Of a DNA stretch of 20,960 nt, positions 14,131-20,960 are shown one piece after another. The stretch lies in contig JAETOP010000098.1 in the NCBI GenBank assembly GCA_021771675.1, positions 1 through 20,960 on the forward strand, read 5' to 3'. Position numbers and translations under genes: made by a program. The notes under the pieces were generated by a model. It saw nothing but the letters and a program-made list of their open reading frames with translations, was not told where the DNA came from and did no database searches. This DNA comes from Oscillospiraceae bacterium (GTDB lineage Bacteria; Bacillota_A; Clostridia; Oscillospirales; Oscillospiraceae). The first letter of the stretch is position 1. Every line of letters starts with the position of its first letter.

Positions 14131-16635
14131 CTAATAATAGACTACCTCGATCGTCCCACCCTGAACCATTTTGATAAACAGTTTTCCCAGGTCCGGGTCA
14201 AATTGTGTACCAAGATTATTTTGGATTTCCTCCAAAGCATTCTCCAGAGGCATCCGGTTCTTGTAAGAGCGCTTGGAAACCATAGCATCAAAGGAATCCG
14301 CAATGGAGAGGCACCTGGCGCTGATGGGAATATCCTCTCCGGAAATTCCCCTGGGATACCCCTTCCCATCGTACCGTTCATGGTGGCCCAAAACCGCCGG
14401 AATCACATAATCCAGCGACGGCAGATGCCGAACCATCTCAATGGACCGCTCCACATGCTGGCGCATAATCGAGAATTCTTCCGGCGTCAGGCGGTCAGAT
14501 TTGGTAAGGATCGCATCCGGAATCCCGATTTTACCAATATCATGCAACAGGCCTGCCTGACGAATAATCTCCACCAGGTTTGGCGCCATTCCCGCTCCCT
14601 GCGCGAGCTTCGCTGCATAATTGGAAACGCACTGGGAGTGGCTAAAGGTATAGTGATCCTTTGCGTCAATGGCTGCGGTCAGAGCAAATATGGTAGAGGT
14701 CAGCTCGTGGATACTGTCTTCTTCCTTTATGGATTCCGGCATAGGCGTCTGTTTGTCATAAAACTCAATCCGGTTTTTCCCATGCTGTTTAACCTGGAAA
14801 ACAGCCATATTTGCATAGGAAAGCAGCTGCTTTCCATTGGCCGCCACCGAAGGGTAGGAGCAGATTCCTGCTGAAAAGGTGAGAAATTTCTTGACCTTTC
14901 CGCTTCCGTTGGCAATATCGGAGGCCAGCATTTTCTGCACGCTTCCCGCCTTCCGCTGGGCTTCCAGGGCATTACAATAGGGCAGCACCACCGCAAATTC
15001 CTTGCCGCCATATCTGGACAAAATCCCTTTGGGCGCAAAAACGGTTTGCAGCATCTGGGAAAATTTCACCAGTATCCGGTCCCCCTCCTCACTGCCATAC
15101 AGCTCATTGTAAAGGCTGAAATCATCCAGATTGAAGAGAATCACAGTAATTGGGGAGGCCTTCTTTTGGAACTGCTCCTCCAGCCTTTTGTTCAGCGTTC
15201 TGCGGTTCAGGAGCCCCGTCAACGGATCCAGCAGCGCTTCACTCTCAATCTTGCAATACAGCGATGCGTTTTTCAGTGCAATGGATGCCACGGACACAAC
15301 GGATTCCAAGAAGCTCAATTCCGCATAGGAATACTCCTTCCCCGTCTGCTTCCTGGAAAAAATTGCAAACCCGATCAATCGGGCATCGTCCCGGAATGGA
15401 AGGATATAAGCTGCCTGAATATGAGAAAGCGCTCTTTTTTCCTCTTCCCACATGCTCTTGTAAGCTGCCATCTTCTGAAAATCCCCATACAGGATACCGC
15501 CCCTGCCGCTTTGAAGCTTTCGCACCAGCGGATGATCCCCACGGAATTTCAGAGGAGCATCCAGCGTTTTCAGGTTCACATCGGATGTGTAGGTGTCGGA
15601 TTTCTCATCGTACAGGCACAGATACATGTGATCCACCGGAATTTCTTCCTGCACCAGGTCGTGAAATCTCTGAAGAATCTCATCCGTCTTCAGCGTTGAG
15701 TTGACCGCAACTGAAAAATCATGGACACGATCCTCTCTTCTGACCTGTTCTCTGACAAACAGTCCGTCATGAAGCTTATTCAGCGCCATAAAGATGACAA
15801 TCGCAAAGGCGGAGCAAACAACAGTAAGCAGCAGGGTCACATTTACATCCGATCCAAACTGCCTGCTCAGCATAAAGCCCTCAACCGAATGATAAACCGA
15901 GGTGAGCAGGGCTCCTGTAATTACCAGCGATGCCACATACATAGAGCCCTTGGAAGTGATCTGGCTCAATGCGTAAAACCTTTTTTTGTAAAATGCGTAG
16001 TAGATACATACCGAATTGATGGCGCAGGAAAGGGTGTCTGTGGGCAGTGAGGTAAACTGTGGAATGGTATTGATTAAAATGCCCACCATCATCACAACAA
16101 TCCCCACAAACAGAGGGGTCAAATAGGCCGCAGGCATTCCATCCTCCCGGATGGTTCTGGTTATCATCCTCCCGATGCAAATAAAAATACCCAGTGTAAA
16201 CAGGATTGGAAAAACGGCGGGCCACTTTATGGAATAATCGGAAACTGCCTTGCCATCCACTACGGAAAGCACCGGGCTGGTCATAAATACATCAAAAAAA
16301 TTCAGAACCACAAGAATTGCCGTTCCAACGCCCCACAGATTCTTGAGAAAAAAGCCCTTCTGTTCTGTGTAGGCGAAAACAAGCAGAAAATACATATAGG
16401 GAACCAGGAAAAGGCCGGTCAGCGAAACCTTCCACCAGAAGCCCGTCCCCGGATACACCTGCAAGCGGGTCAGATAAGCGCCGCCGGTCCAAAGGATAAA
16501 GGCAGTCAGCAGGCCCATAAACGCCTTGATGGAAGAATCCTTCTTTGCAGAAAACAGGGTAAACAGCAGGAAGATATTGCAAACCAGCGCAATCATCGGG
16601 ACTCTTGTAAACATAAAATCGGTCAGCAGCTTCAC
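14131..16635 (-). CDS. Membrane sensor with GAF, degenerate GGDEF and HD-GYP domains
   Basis: This 834-residue c-di-GMP signalling protein has about eight N-terminal membrane helices (10-285), resembling 7TM-type histidine-kinase sensor regions. A GAF-like domain follows (about 300-460), then GGDEF (about 465-625) and HD-GYP (about 645-825). The GGDEF signature is RYGGKEF (541-547), where Lys replaces the usual Asp/Glu, so cyclase activity is doubtful. HD-GYP is intact: His698-Asp699, GKIGIP (701-706) and HHERYDGKGYP (751-761). It is therefore probably a c-di-GMP phosphodiesterase controlled by the membrane and GAF regions. The start is GTG at 16635 with a G-rich GGGGGTGGAG ahead. It begins 15 bases after the GH3 stop, indicating cotranscription. 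Confidence 0.92.
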   Translation of the reverse strand: MKLLTDFMFTRVPMIALVCNIFLLFTLFSAKKDSSIKAFMGLLTAFILWTGGAYLTRLQVYPGTGFWWKVSLTGLFLVPYMYFLLVFAYTEQKGFFLKNLWGVGTAILVVLNFFDVFMTSPVLSVVDGKAVSDYSIKWPAVFPILFTLGIFICIGRMITRTIREDGMPAAYLTPLFVGIVVMMVGILINTIPQFTSLPTDTLSCAINSVCIYYAFYKKRFYALSQITSKGSMYVASLVITGALLTSVYHSVEGFMLSRQFGSDVNVTLLLTVVCSAFAIVIFMALNKLHDGLFVREQVRREDRVHDFSVAVNSTLKTDEILQRFHDLVQEEIPVDHMYLCLYDEKSDTYTSDVNLKTLDAPLKFRGDHPLVRKLQSGRGGILYGDFQKMAAYKSMWEEEKRALSHIQAAYILPFRDDARLIGFAIFSRKQTGKEYSYAELSFLESVVSVASIALKNASLYCKIESEALLDPLTGLLNRRTLNKRLEEQFQKKASPITVILFNLDDFSLYNELYGSEEGDRILVKFSQMLQTVFAPKGILSRYGGKEFAVVLPYCNALEAQRKAGSVQKMLASDIANGSGKVKKFLTFSAGICSYPSVAANGKQLLSYANMAVFQVKQHGKNRIEFYDKQTPMPESIKEEDSIHELTSTIFALTAAIDAKDHYTFSHSQCVSNYAAKLAQGAGMAPNLVEIIRQAGLLHDIGKIGIPDAILTKSDRLTPEEFSIMRQHVERSIEMVRHLPSLDYVIPAVLGHHERYDGKGYPRGISGEDIPISARCLSIADSFDAMVSKRSYKNRMPLENALEEIQNNLGTQFDPDLGKLFIKMVQGGTIEVVYY

Positions 16636-16650
16636 TTCTCCACCCCCTGC

Positions 16651-18258
16651 CTAATTGGATTCTTCCAGTAGATGCCTCAGATCAACCACATCCTGCATAG
16701 AAGGATTTATTTTTCTGATGGGATAACCATACCGCTCTTCAAAGCGCTTCAGCGTCCCTGAGGGAAGGATTGTCACTGCCAGAGGCTCCACGCCCAAAAG
16801 TCGCTTCAAGTCCTGATAATCATGGTCATAGTGCCGGAAATAAACGCTGAAATGATCCCGGATGATCTGCTCGTTGAGGAAGCTTGCCTCCGGCACGTCC
16901 GCCAAGACCTCCACATAAAAATGGACAAAGGAACGCTTATCACCGTCATACTCCTTCAGCGCAAACCAGTCTCCCACGGGAAGTCTGGACATTTCCAAAA
17001 CCGTTCGGATGCTGTTCTCCGTAATTCTGGTAAAGCCGGCAATGTCAATCACCCAAGGCACCCGGTCAACATATTCAAACTGGGGAAGCATCACGCCGTC
17101 CCGCTCGCAGAAGGTACACAGGCACCTGTACATATCGCCGGGCCGGTAGCGCATAAATGCACCGCCCTTAAACAACGTCAGGACAATTTCATATTCCTGA
17201 TTTGGCACGACCTCATTCATCAGGTATGTCTTGGGCACATAGGAAGGATCTGCCTCATTTTTCAGCATTTCCTCTTTGGGGATAAACTCGTAAAACCCAT
17301 TGTCCGGGAAAAACACCAGTCCGTTTCTGCTCCAGGTTTCCGTGCCCAGGCAGGAGGGCTCCGTTCCGCCGTGAATTTCCAAAGGCCGTTTTCCCCAGGC
17401 TTTTGCCAGCTCCTCCTTGAAAAGGGCCGTATCCGTCCCAACACAGACAAAGCCCTTCAGGTCAAACAGGTCTTTGGGACTGATGGGCCGTTTGTCTCTG
17501 GCGCTGATGTATTTGGCTTTCAGAATCCGGTAGAGCATTTTCGGCCGAATTTTGACAAGGTTTTTCAGATTTGCGGAGCCCGAGGACGCAAATTTTTCAA
17601 AATTCTGGGTAATGGTATATACAACACTGCTCATGCCAAAGAACTGATCCATACCATGGCTCAGTGCCAGGGAAAAGCCTTTCTTATTCTGCTGTGAGAA
17701 GGAAAGGTCCTTCGCTTCCTTGAGAGGCGGCATAAAGCGGATGTCCATTTCCGGCGCAATCAGCATGGGAAACAATCCCGTGGCATAGGGAAGCGGGGCC
17801 AGACCGTACAGCGCCCTGTCACCGGAGCTCACTTTGAATTTGCCCCGCTCTTCGCTTGTGGAAAGAATCATGGCCGCCAGAATATTGGTGGTATACACAT
17901 CCAGCATCTCCCTGGTATAGGGCGCCAGCTTTGCAGGGCGGCTTCCGCTCTCCCAGGTGGTTTCCAGCCATACCACAGGTTCCCCGGGGAGCATCTCTAC
18001 CTTTTTGTTCAAAAGGATTTCCGCATAATCCTCATAGGTGGTCAGCGGCACCTTTTTCCGGAATTCTTCAACAGAAGAAATCACCGCTCCGTGCATAATT
18101 TTCTGCCCAAGTCCGCAGCGAGAATAGCAGTCGATCTGTTCTCTCAGCAGGCGATACTGAATATCCATATATTCCTCTATGGACAAATCCAGGAAACCGC
18201 AATACTCATCCCAGATTTCTTTCGCCGGAAGCTTTTTCAGTTTCTCTTTGAAACGCAC
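16651..18258 (-). CDS. GH3-family acyl-adenylating enzyme
   Basis: This 535-residue protein resembles the GH3 superfamily, ANL-related enzymes that adenylate a carboxylate and commonly transfer the acyl group to an amine. VPLTTYEDY (70-78) is the family N-terminal landmark. ETTWESGSRPAKLAPYT (99-115) is in the place of the TSGTTSGKPK phosphate loop but altered. HGGTEPSCLGTETW (296-309) and FYEFIP (322-327) correspond to the second ATP-binding region, and MRYRPGDMYRC (369-379) to the conserved YRxGD segment. LPSGTLKRFEERY lies near the C-terminus. The substrate is unknown. GTG at 18258 is preceded by GGAGGGAG. It lies 17 bases after the methyltransferase gene and downstream of degV, suggesting a carboxylic or fatty acid substrate (inference). 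Confidence 0.85.
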   Translation of the reverse strand: MRFKEKLKKLPAKEIWDEYCGFLDLSIEEYMDIQYRLLREQIDCYSRCGLGQKIMHGAVISSVEEFRKKVPLTTYEDYAEILLNKKVEMLPGEPVVWLETTWESGSRPAKLAPYTREMLDVYTTNILAAMILSTSEERGKFKVSSGDRALYGLAPLPYATGLFPMLIAPEMDIRFMPPLKEAKDLSFSQQNKKGFSLALSHGMDQFFGMSSVVYTITQNFEKFASSGSANLKNLVKIRPKMLYRILKAKYISARDKRPISPKDLFDLKGFVCVGTDTALFKEELAKAWGKRPLEIHGGTEPSCLGTETWSRNGLVFFPDNGFYEFIPKEEMLKNEADPSYVPKTYLMNEVVPNQEYEIVLTLFKGGAFMRYRPGDMYRCLCTFCERDGVMLPQFEYVDRVPWVIDIAGFTRITENSIRTVLEMSRLPVGDWFALKEYDGDKRSFVHFYVEVLADVPEASFLNEQIIRDHFSVYFRHYDHDYQDLKRLLGVEPLAVTILPSGTLKRFEERYGYPIRKINPSMQDVVDLRHLLEESN

Positions 18259-18275
18259 TGCGCTCCCTCCTTCCC

Positions 18276-18806
18276 CTATTTTTTCGATTTCCGTGGAAAC
18301 AGGAATGGAACCTCCCTGCGGTACTCTTCATACCCATCCAGGTATACCGGAAAAAAGAAACGATCCTGAACCCAGGTATAAGCAAGATTCAGAAATGAAA
18401 ACCACATTGCCGGAACCATTGCCTCCGGGAAAATCATCCCATATCCGATCCCGCACATCAGGAAGCTCCACACCCCCGGATGACGCATCCATCCGTAGAG
18501 TCCCTTTCGGCAGACCGGACGTTTCTTACTGTCCTGGGTGTATTCCCCCGCATCCGGCACCACTGACAGCACCACCCCATAAGAGACAAGCCCAACCAGC
18601 AAAACGATGACTCCGGCCAGAAGCCGCACGCCCCGGGAGCGGGCGCTTTCTCCGGCCATGACCCCGCAGGACAGCAGCAGTAGCAGCGTCCCCGCCAGAA
18701 ACCAGCCGTTTTTCCCGGTGGTGCCCCGGCGAATGCTGCGGCATTTCCAATATTCAAACAAAACCAGCAGCCCAAAGGCACCGGTTCCAACCAGCACCCA
18801 AAACAC
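18276..18806 (-). CDS. ICMT/PEMT-like integral membrane methyltransferase
   Basis: This 176-residue protein has about five hydrophobic segments (1-17, 34-50, 60-83, 111-125 and 128-146). It has a C-terminal signature of isoprenylcysteine carboxyl methyltransferase / phospholipid N-methyltransferase-like enzymes. YGWMRHPGVWSF (104-115) has the SAM-site RHP at 108-110. WVQDRFFFPVY (145-155) is followed by YEEYRREVPFLFP (159-171). Such enzymes methylate a carboxylate, amine or lipid headgroup at the membrane face; the substrate here is unknown. Reductases of steroid/NnrU type share this fold and cannot be excluded. GTG at 18806 uses a GAAGGAG site overlapping the degV stop, so translation is coupled to degV. 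Confidence 0.8.
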   Translation of the reverse strand: MFWVLVGTGAFGLLVLFEYWKCRSIRRGTTGKNGWFLAGTLLLLLSCGVMAGESARSRGVRLLAGVIVLLVGLVSYGVVLSVVPDAGEYTQDSKKRPVCRKGLYGWMRHPGVWSFLMCGIGYGMIFPEAMVPAMWFSFLNLAYTWVQDRFFFPVYLDGYEEYRREVPFLFPRKSKK

Positions 18807-18808
18807 TT

Positions 18809-19669
18809 TTACTCCTTCTTTGTAAACGCAATTCCCACACAGCCGCTTCCTGTATAAATACCGATCACAGGCCCGACCGGTTCAATCCGGACATCTGCTG
18901 CGGGAACCTCTCTTAAGATAATCCTCTTCATATCTTCTGCCCGTTCCGGAGCAGCTGCGTGAAAGACCGTTATGGTCTGTTCCGGGTCCCCCTCCTCAAA
19001 AAACTGGGAGGCCACACGCTCCATTCCGTCCGCCATTCCCCTGGCCAGTGCGTAATCCCTGACCACTCCATCGGCAAACAGAAGCAGGGGCTTTATTCCA
19101 AGGGCATCCGCCGCCAGGGCTTTAATTGCCCCCACACGGCCACCTTTTCTGGCATTTTTTAACGATTCCAATACAAAGTAAACGCCCATCCGGCTCTGTA
19201 GTGCGGTGAGTGCTTCCATGATCTGGGGAGCGGAGAACCCGTTCTGAGCCATCTTCACTGCAGCACGCACCATCTGCGCCATTCCATGGGAGCACTGCCG
19301 GGTGTCATATACATAAATCGGGACATTCAGTCCCTGCCGTTTCACCGTCCCCGCAGCCGCTGCCGCCGTGGAATAGCAGCCGGACATTTGGGAGGTAATC
19401 ATCAGGCAGAGAATCTCGTCCGCATCCTCCGCCGCCTCCTTGAAAGCCCGGACAAAATCTCCCACAGAAGGCCCCGAGCTGGTGGGAAGCTCCCTGGATG
19501 CTGCCATCTTTCCATAGAACGCCTCCGCTGTGATCTCTGTCATGTTTCGGTATTCCGTATCTCCAAAAATCACCTTGTCGGGAACCATCCTGACATGCAG
19601 GGCCTGCGCCTCCTCCAGCTGCATGTCGCAGCCGGTGTGGGTAATCAAACGGATTCTTCTGGATTCCAT
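18809..19669 (-). CDS. DegV-family (FakB-type) fatty-acid-binding protein
   Basis: DegV/FakB proteins hold a fatty acid for phosphorylation by the kinase FakA. The 286-residue product has the family length and landmarks: LPTSSGPS (61-68) and ITSQMSGCYSTA (91-102, Ser93), VYDTRQCSHGMAQMV (120-134), ARKGGRVGA (173-181) and a C-terminal GPVIGIYTGSGCVGIAF (266-282). In FakB proteins the last motif normally has His two residues after GxxIG (GTHxGPG); here it is Tyr272. ATG at 19669 has AGGGAGG about 8 bases upstream; a start at 19693 would precede that site. It is first in the minus-strand operon and divergent from the FakA-like gene 264 bases away. That pairing supports a FakB role, though the ligand may differ from a plain fatty acid. 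Confidence 0.9.
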   Translation of the reverse strand: MESRRIRLITHTGCDMQLEEAQALHVRMVPDKVIFGDTEYRNMTEITAEAFYGKMAASRELPTSSGPSVGDFVRAFKEAAEDADEILCLMITSQMSGCYSTAAAAAGTVKRQGLNVPIYVYDTRQCSHGMAQMVRAAVKMAQNGFSAPQIMEALTALQSRMGVYFVLESLKNARKGGRVGAIKALAADALGIKPLLLFADGVVRDYALARGMADGMERVASQFFEEGDPEQTITVFHAAAPERAEDMKRIILREVPAADVRIEPVGPVIGIYTGSGCVGIAFTKKE

Positions 19670-19713
19670 CCGATAACCTCCCTGTGATTTCAAAACAATT
19701 CAGAATTAACATT

Positions 19714-19762
19714 TTGTAATTCTTTGACCACTATTGTAATATTTTACCACAATTCATTACAA
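19714..19762. promoter_or_regulatory. Three TTGTAAT boxes upstream of degV
   Basis: TTGTAAT occurs at 19714-19720 and 19734-19740, exactly 20 bases apart (about two helical turns), and inverted as ATTACAA at 19756-19762. They fall in the AT-rich region where the degV promoter should be. Overlapping -35/-10-like sequences are poor. The spacing suits a repressor or activator site, but AT-rich composition could produce it by chance. Confidence 0.35.
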
Positions 19763-19839
19763 ATTGCAACCCCAATTTGTTTCTTCTTTCATGAATGGAG
19801 GGTAAAAGGGGTATTTTTATGGTGCAAATTCTCTCCATT

Positions 19840-19866
19840 CCAGGCGAAAATTCTGCCAGGCAAAAC
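19840..19866 (+). promoter_or_regulatory. CCAGGC direct repeat ahead of the fakA-like promoter
   Basis: CCAGGCGAAAA (19840-19850) and CCAGGCAAAAC (19856-19866) are 16 bases apart, ending 5 bases before the -35 at 19872. A further CCAGGCGAAAG lies at 14017-14027 beside hairpin copy A. The position suits activator binding, or it may belong to the repeat family. Confidence 0.3.
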
Positions 19867-19871
19867 ATGTC

Positions 19872-19900
19872 TTGCCACAATCTGAAAAGTAAGATATAAT
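19872..19900 (+). promoter_or_regulatory. Sigma-A promoter of the FakA-like gene
   Basis: TTGCCA (-35, 19872-19877, five of six matches) and a perfect TATAAT (-10, 19895-19900) are separated by exactly 17 bases. The start codon lies 33 bases beyond the -10. This is the best promoter in the window after that of rpsT. Confidence 0.85.
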
Positions 19901-19933
19901 AAGTGCGCTGAATTTGCTGTTTGGAGTGATCTT

Positions 19934-20848
19934 ATGTCAGTATGGGTCAATGGGGAGCAGATACGCACCGGCTTTGTGTATGCCTCCGAGAATTTGAAGG
20001 GCCAAAAGGAAATCCTGAATCACCTAAATGTGTTTCCGGTTGCCGACCGGGATACAGGCGTGAATATGACCCGCTCCATGGAACGGGCGGCCATGGCTCT
20101 TCCCTTGTCAGGGACGCCTGCCCAGATTCTGGAGGAGGCCTATTTACAGCTCCTGGAATACGCCCACGGAAATTCCGGAACCATTCTGACGCTGTTCTTT
20201 GAGGGGTTTTCCGCTGCCCTTCCCGCCCGGGAACAAATATCCGGCCGTGACCTCGCCCTTGCTTTTCAGGCAGGCGCACAGACAGCCGAGAACGCCGTCC
20301 CCGTCCCCATGGCCGGTACAATCCTCACCGTTGCGTCCCAGAGCGCCAGGGCGGGAATCTCCATGCTGGATGTGACAGAGGACGCCGGTCTCATTTTCAA
20401 ACGAATCACAGACGAAGCCCATTCCGCCCTCCTTTTAACGCCCCGCCAGAATCCGATCCTTCGGAAATTTCAGGTGATCGACTCCGGCGCATACGGCTTC
20501 TGCCTGATTCTGGACGGTTTTCTGAAAAGCATTGCGCCCGAATTGTCAGCGGTACCCTACGGGGAGATTCGCCTGCCCAGTCAGGAGTCAGCCGCCGCCC
20601 CGGAGCTTCTCCATCGCTATTGCACGGAATTTGTGATGGAGATTTCTCCGGACACGGACATGCCGGAATTTGAACAAGCCATCAAAGCCCACGGCAGCTT
20701 CTATCTGTGCGTCTCCAACGGCCTTCTGTGTAAGGTTCATATCCACACCAACACGCCGGAGGATGTGATAAAAACCGCCTCCGGATACGGTTCCATCCGC
20801 TCTCAAAAAATCGACGACATGGCCCGGGAATCCGGCATTCTCTCTTAA
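19934..20848 (+). CDS. Short FakA-like DAK2/DhaL-domain protein
   Basis: FakA phosphorylates fatty acids bound to FakB/DegV proteins using a DhaL (DAK2) ATP domain. This 304-residue protein has a DhaL domain (about 1-200): LNVFPVADRDTGVNM (31-45), HGNSGTIL (78-85), AGTILTVASQSA (127-138) and VIDSGAYGF (181-189). Then comes the FakA middle domain (about 220-300): YCTEF (229-233) and KVHIHTNTPEDV (267-278). FakA proteins are usually about 550 residues, so the C-terminal domain is missing. The stop is clean and the next 110 bases show no continuation. The metal-binding motif PDGDTG reads ADRDTG: both Asp (38, 40) are kept but Gly becomes Arg39. The ATG has GGAG 7 bases upstream. It is divergent from the degV operon and the likely partner of that DegV protein. 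Confidence 0.88.
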   Translation: MSVWVNGEQIRTGFVYASENLKGQKEILNHLNVFPVADRDTGVNMTRSMERAAMALPLSGTPAQILEEAYLQLLEYAHGNSGTILTLFFEGFSAALPAREQISGRDLALAFQAGAQTAENAVPVPMAGTILTVASQSARAGISMLDVTEDAGLIFKRITDEAHSALLLTPRQNPILRKFQVIDSGAYGFCLILDGFLKSIAPELSAVPYGEIRLPSQESAAAPELLHRYCTEFVMEISPDTDMPEFEQAIKAHGSFYLCVSNGLLCKVHIHTNTPEDVIKTASGYGSIRSQKIDDMARESGILS

Positions 20849-20850
20849 GG

Positions 20851-20864
20851 CAATACCGCATAAT
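20851..20864. repeat. CAATACCGCATAAT motif after the FakA-like gene
   Basis: It starts 3 bases after the FakA-like stop. It matches 13927-13940 at 11 of 14 positions and precedes hairpin copy B, as its counterpart precedes copy A. It may be the edge of a small repeat element cut by the window end. Confidence 0.3.
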
Positions 20865-20902
20865 AGGACAAGGGTTCTCGGCGAGAGATTTTGTGCCCAA
20901 TC

Positions 20903-20953
20903 AAAGTATGGAAAAAGGCGGAATACTTTGTGTATTTCCCTTTTTCCAAACTG
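20903..20953. repeat. Hairpin repeat, copy B
   Basis: A 51-base imperfect palindrome in which GGAAAAAGGCGGAATAC faces GTATTTCCCTTTTTCC. It aligns without gaps to 14024-14074 (40 of 51 identical). It lies 54 bases beyond the FakA-like stop and may also act as its terminator; the element probably continues beyond the window. Confidence 0.65.
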
Positions 20954-20960
20954 AAGAGTG

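Noticed and set aside
14029..14874. 281-codon open frame opposite the HD-GYP gene
   Set aside because: It begins in the hairpin repeat and runs antisense to the conserved HD-GYP motifs.

Overview
The window reads as chromosomal DNA of a moderately high-GC anaerobic Clostridia bacterium, most likely of the gut Oscillospiraceae/Ruminococcaceae type. The basis is general: Firmicutes-style Shine-Dalgarno sites, frequent GTG starts, the protein families present and scattered palindromic repeats. No rRNA, tRNA, CRISPR array, phage genes or transposase was seen.

Layout. (1) 1-180 has no gene; it holds the arm of a palindromic repeat and a nested inverted repeat. (2) 181-2588 (minus) carries recG and rpsT, with an rpsT promoter and a strong terminator between the two genes. 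(3) 2709-4123 (minus) is a two-gene unit: an iron-sulfur-flavoprotein-like reductase, then a P-loop kinase fused to a cysteine-rich DUF3795-like domain. (4) 4218-4353 is a complete 136-bp palindromic element. (5) 4559-13675 (plus) is a tight ten-gene operon for an Mrp/Mbh-type membrane cation/proton antiporter. Its order is E-F-G-MbhD-MbhE/MnhB-C, followed by four tandem NuoL/M/N-like subunits, with no hydrogenase or other redox subunit. (6) 13708-13879 is a wecB remnant, a gene collapsed by an internal deletion, followed by an intergenic stretch with hairpins. (7) 14131-19669 (minus) is a four-gene operon: a DegV (FakB-type) fatty-acid-binding protein, an ICMT/PEMT-like membrane methyltransferase, a GH3-family acyl-adenylating enzyme, and a large membrane GAF-GGDEF-HD-GYP signalling protein. 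(8) 19934-20848 (plus), divergent from degV, is a short FakA-like DAK2 protein with a near-consensus promoter. The window ends inside a hairpin repeat related to one at 14024-14074.

Two regions deserve attention. The antiporter operon keeps the gene order of archaeal membrane-bound hydrogenases but lacks the hydrogenase arm and has four proton-channel subunits. The Fak-like block places acyl-phosphate chemistry (FakA/DegV), carboxylate adenylation (GH3) and a membrane methyltransferase together, with a probable c-di-GMP phosphodiesterase in the same transcript. Both the FakA-like and DegV-like proteins depart from canonical motifs. The functional link between these genes is inference from position and family chemistry.
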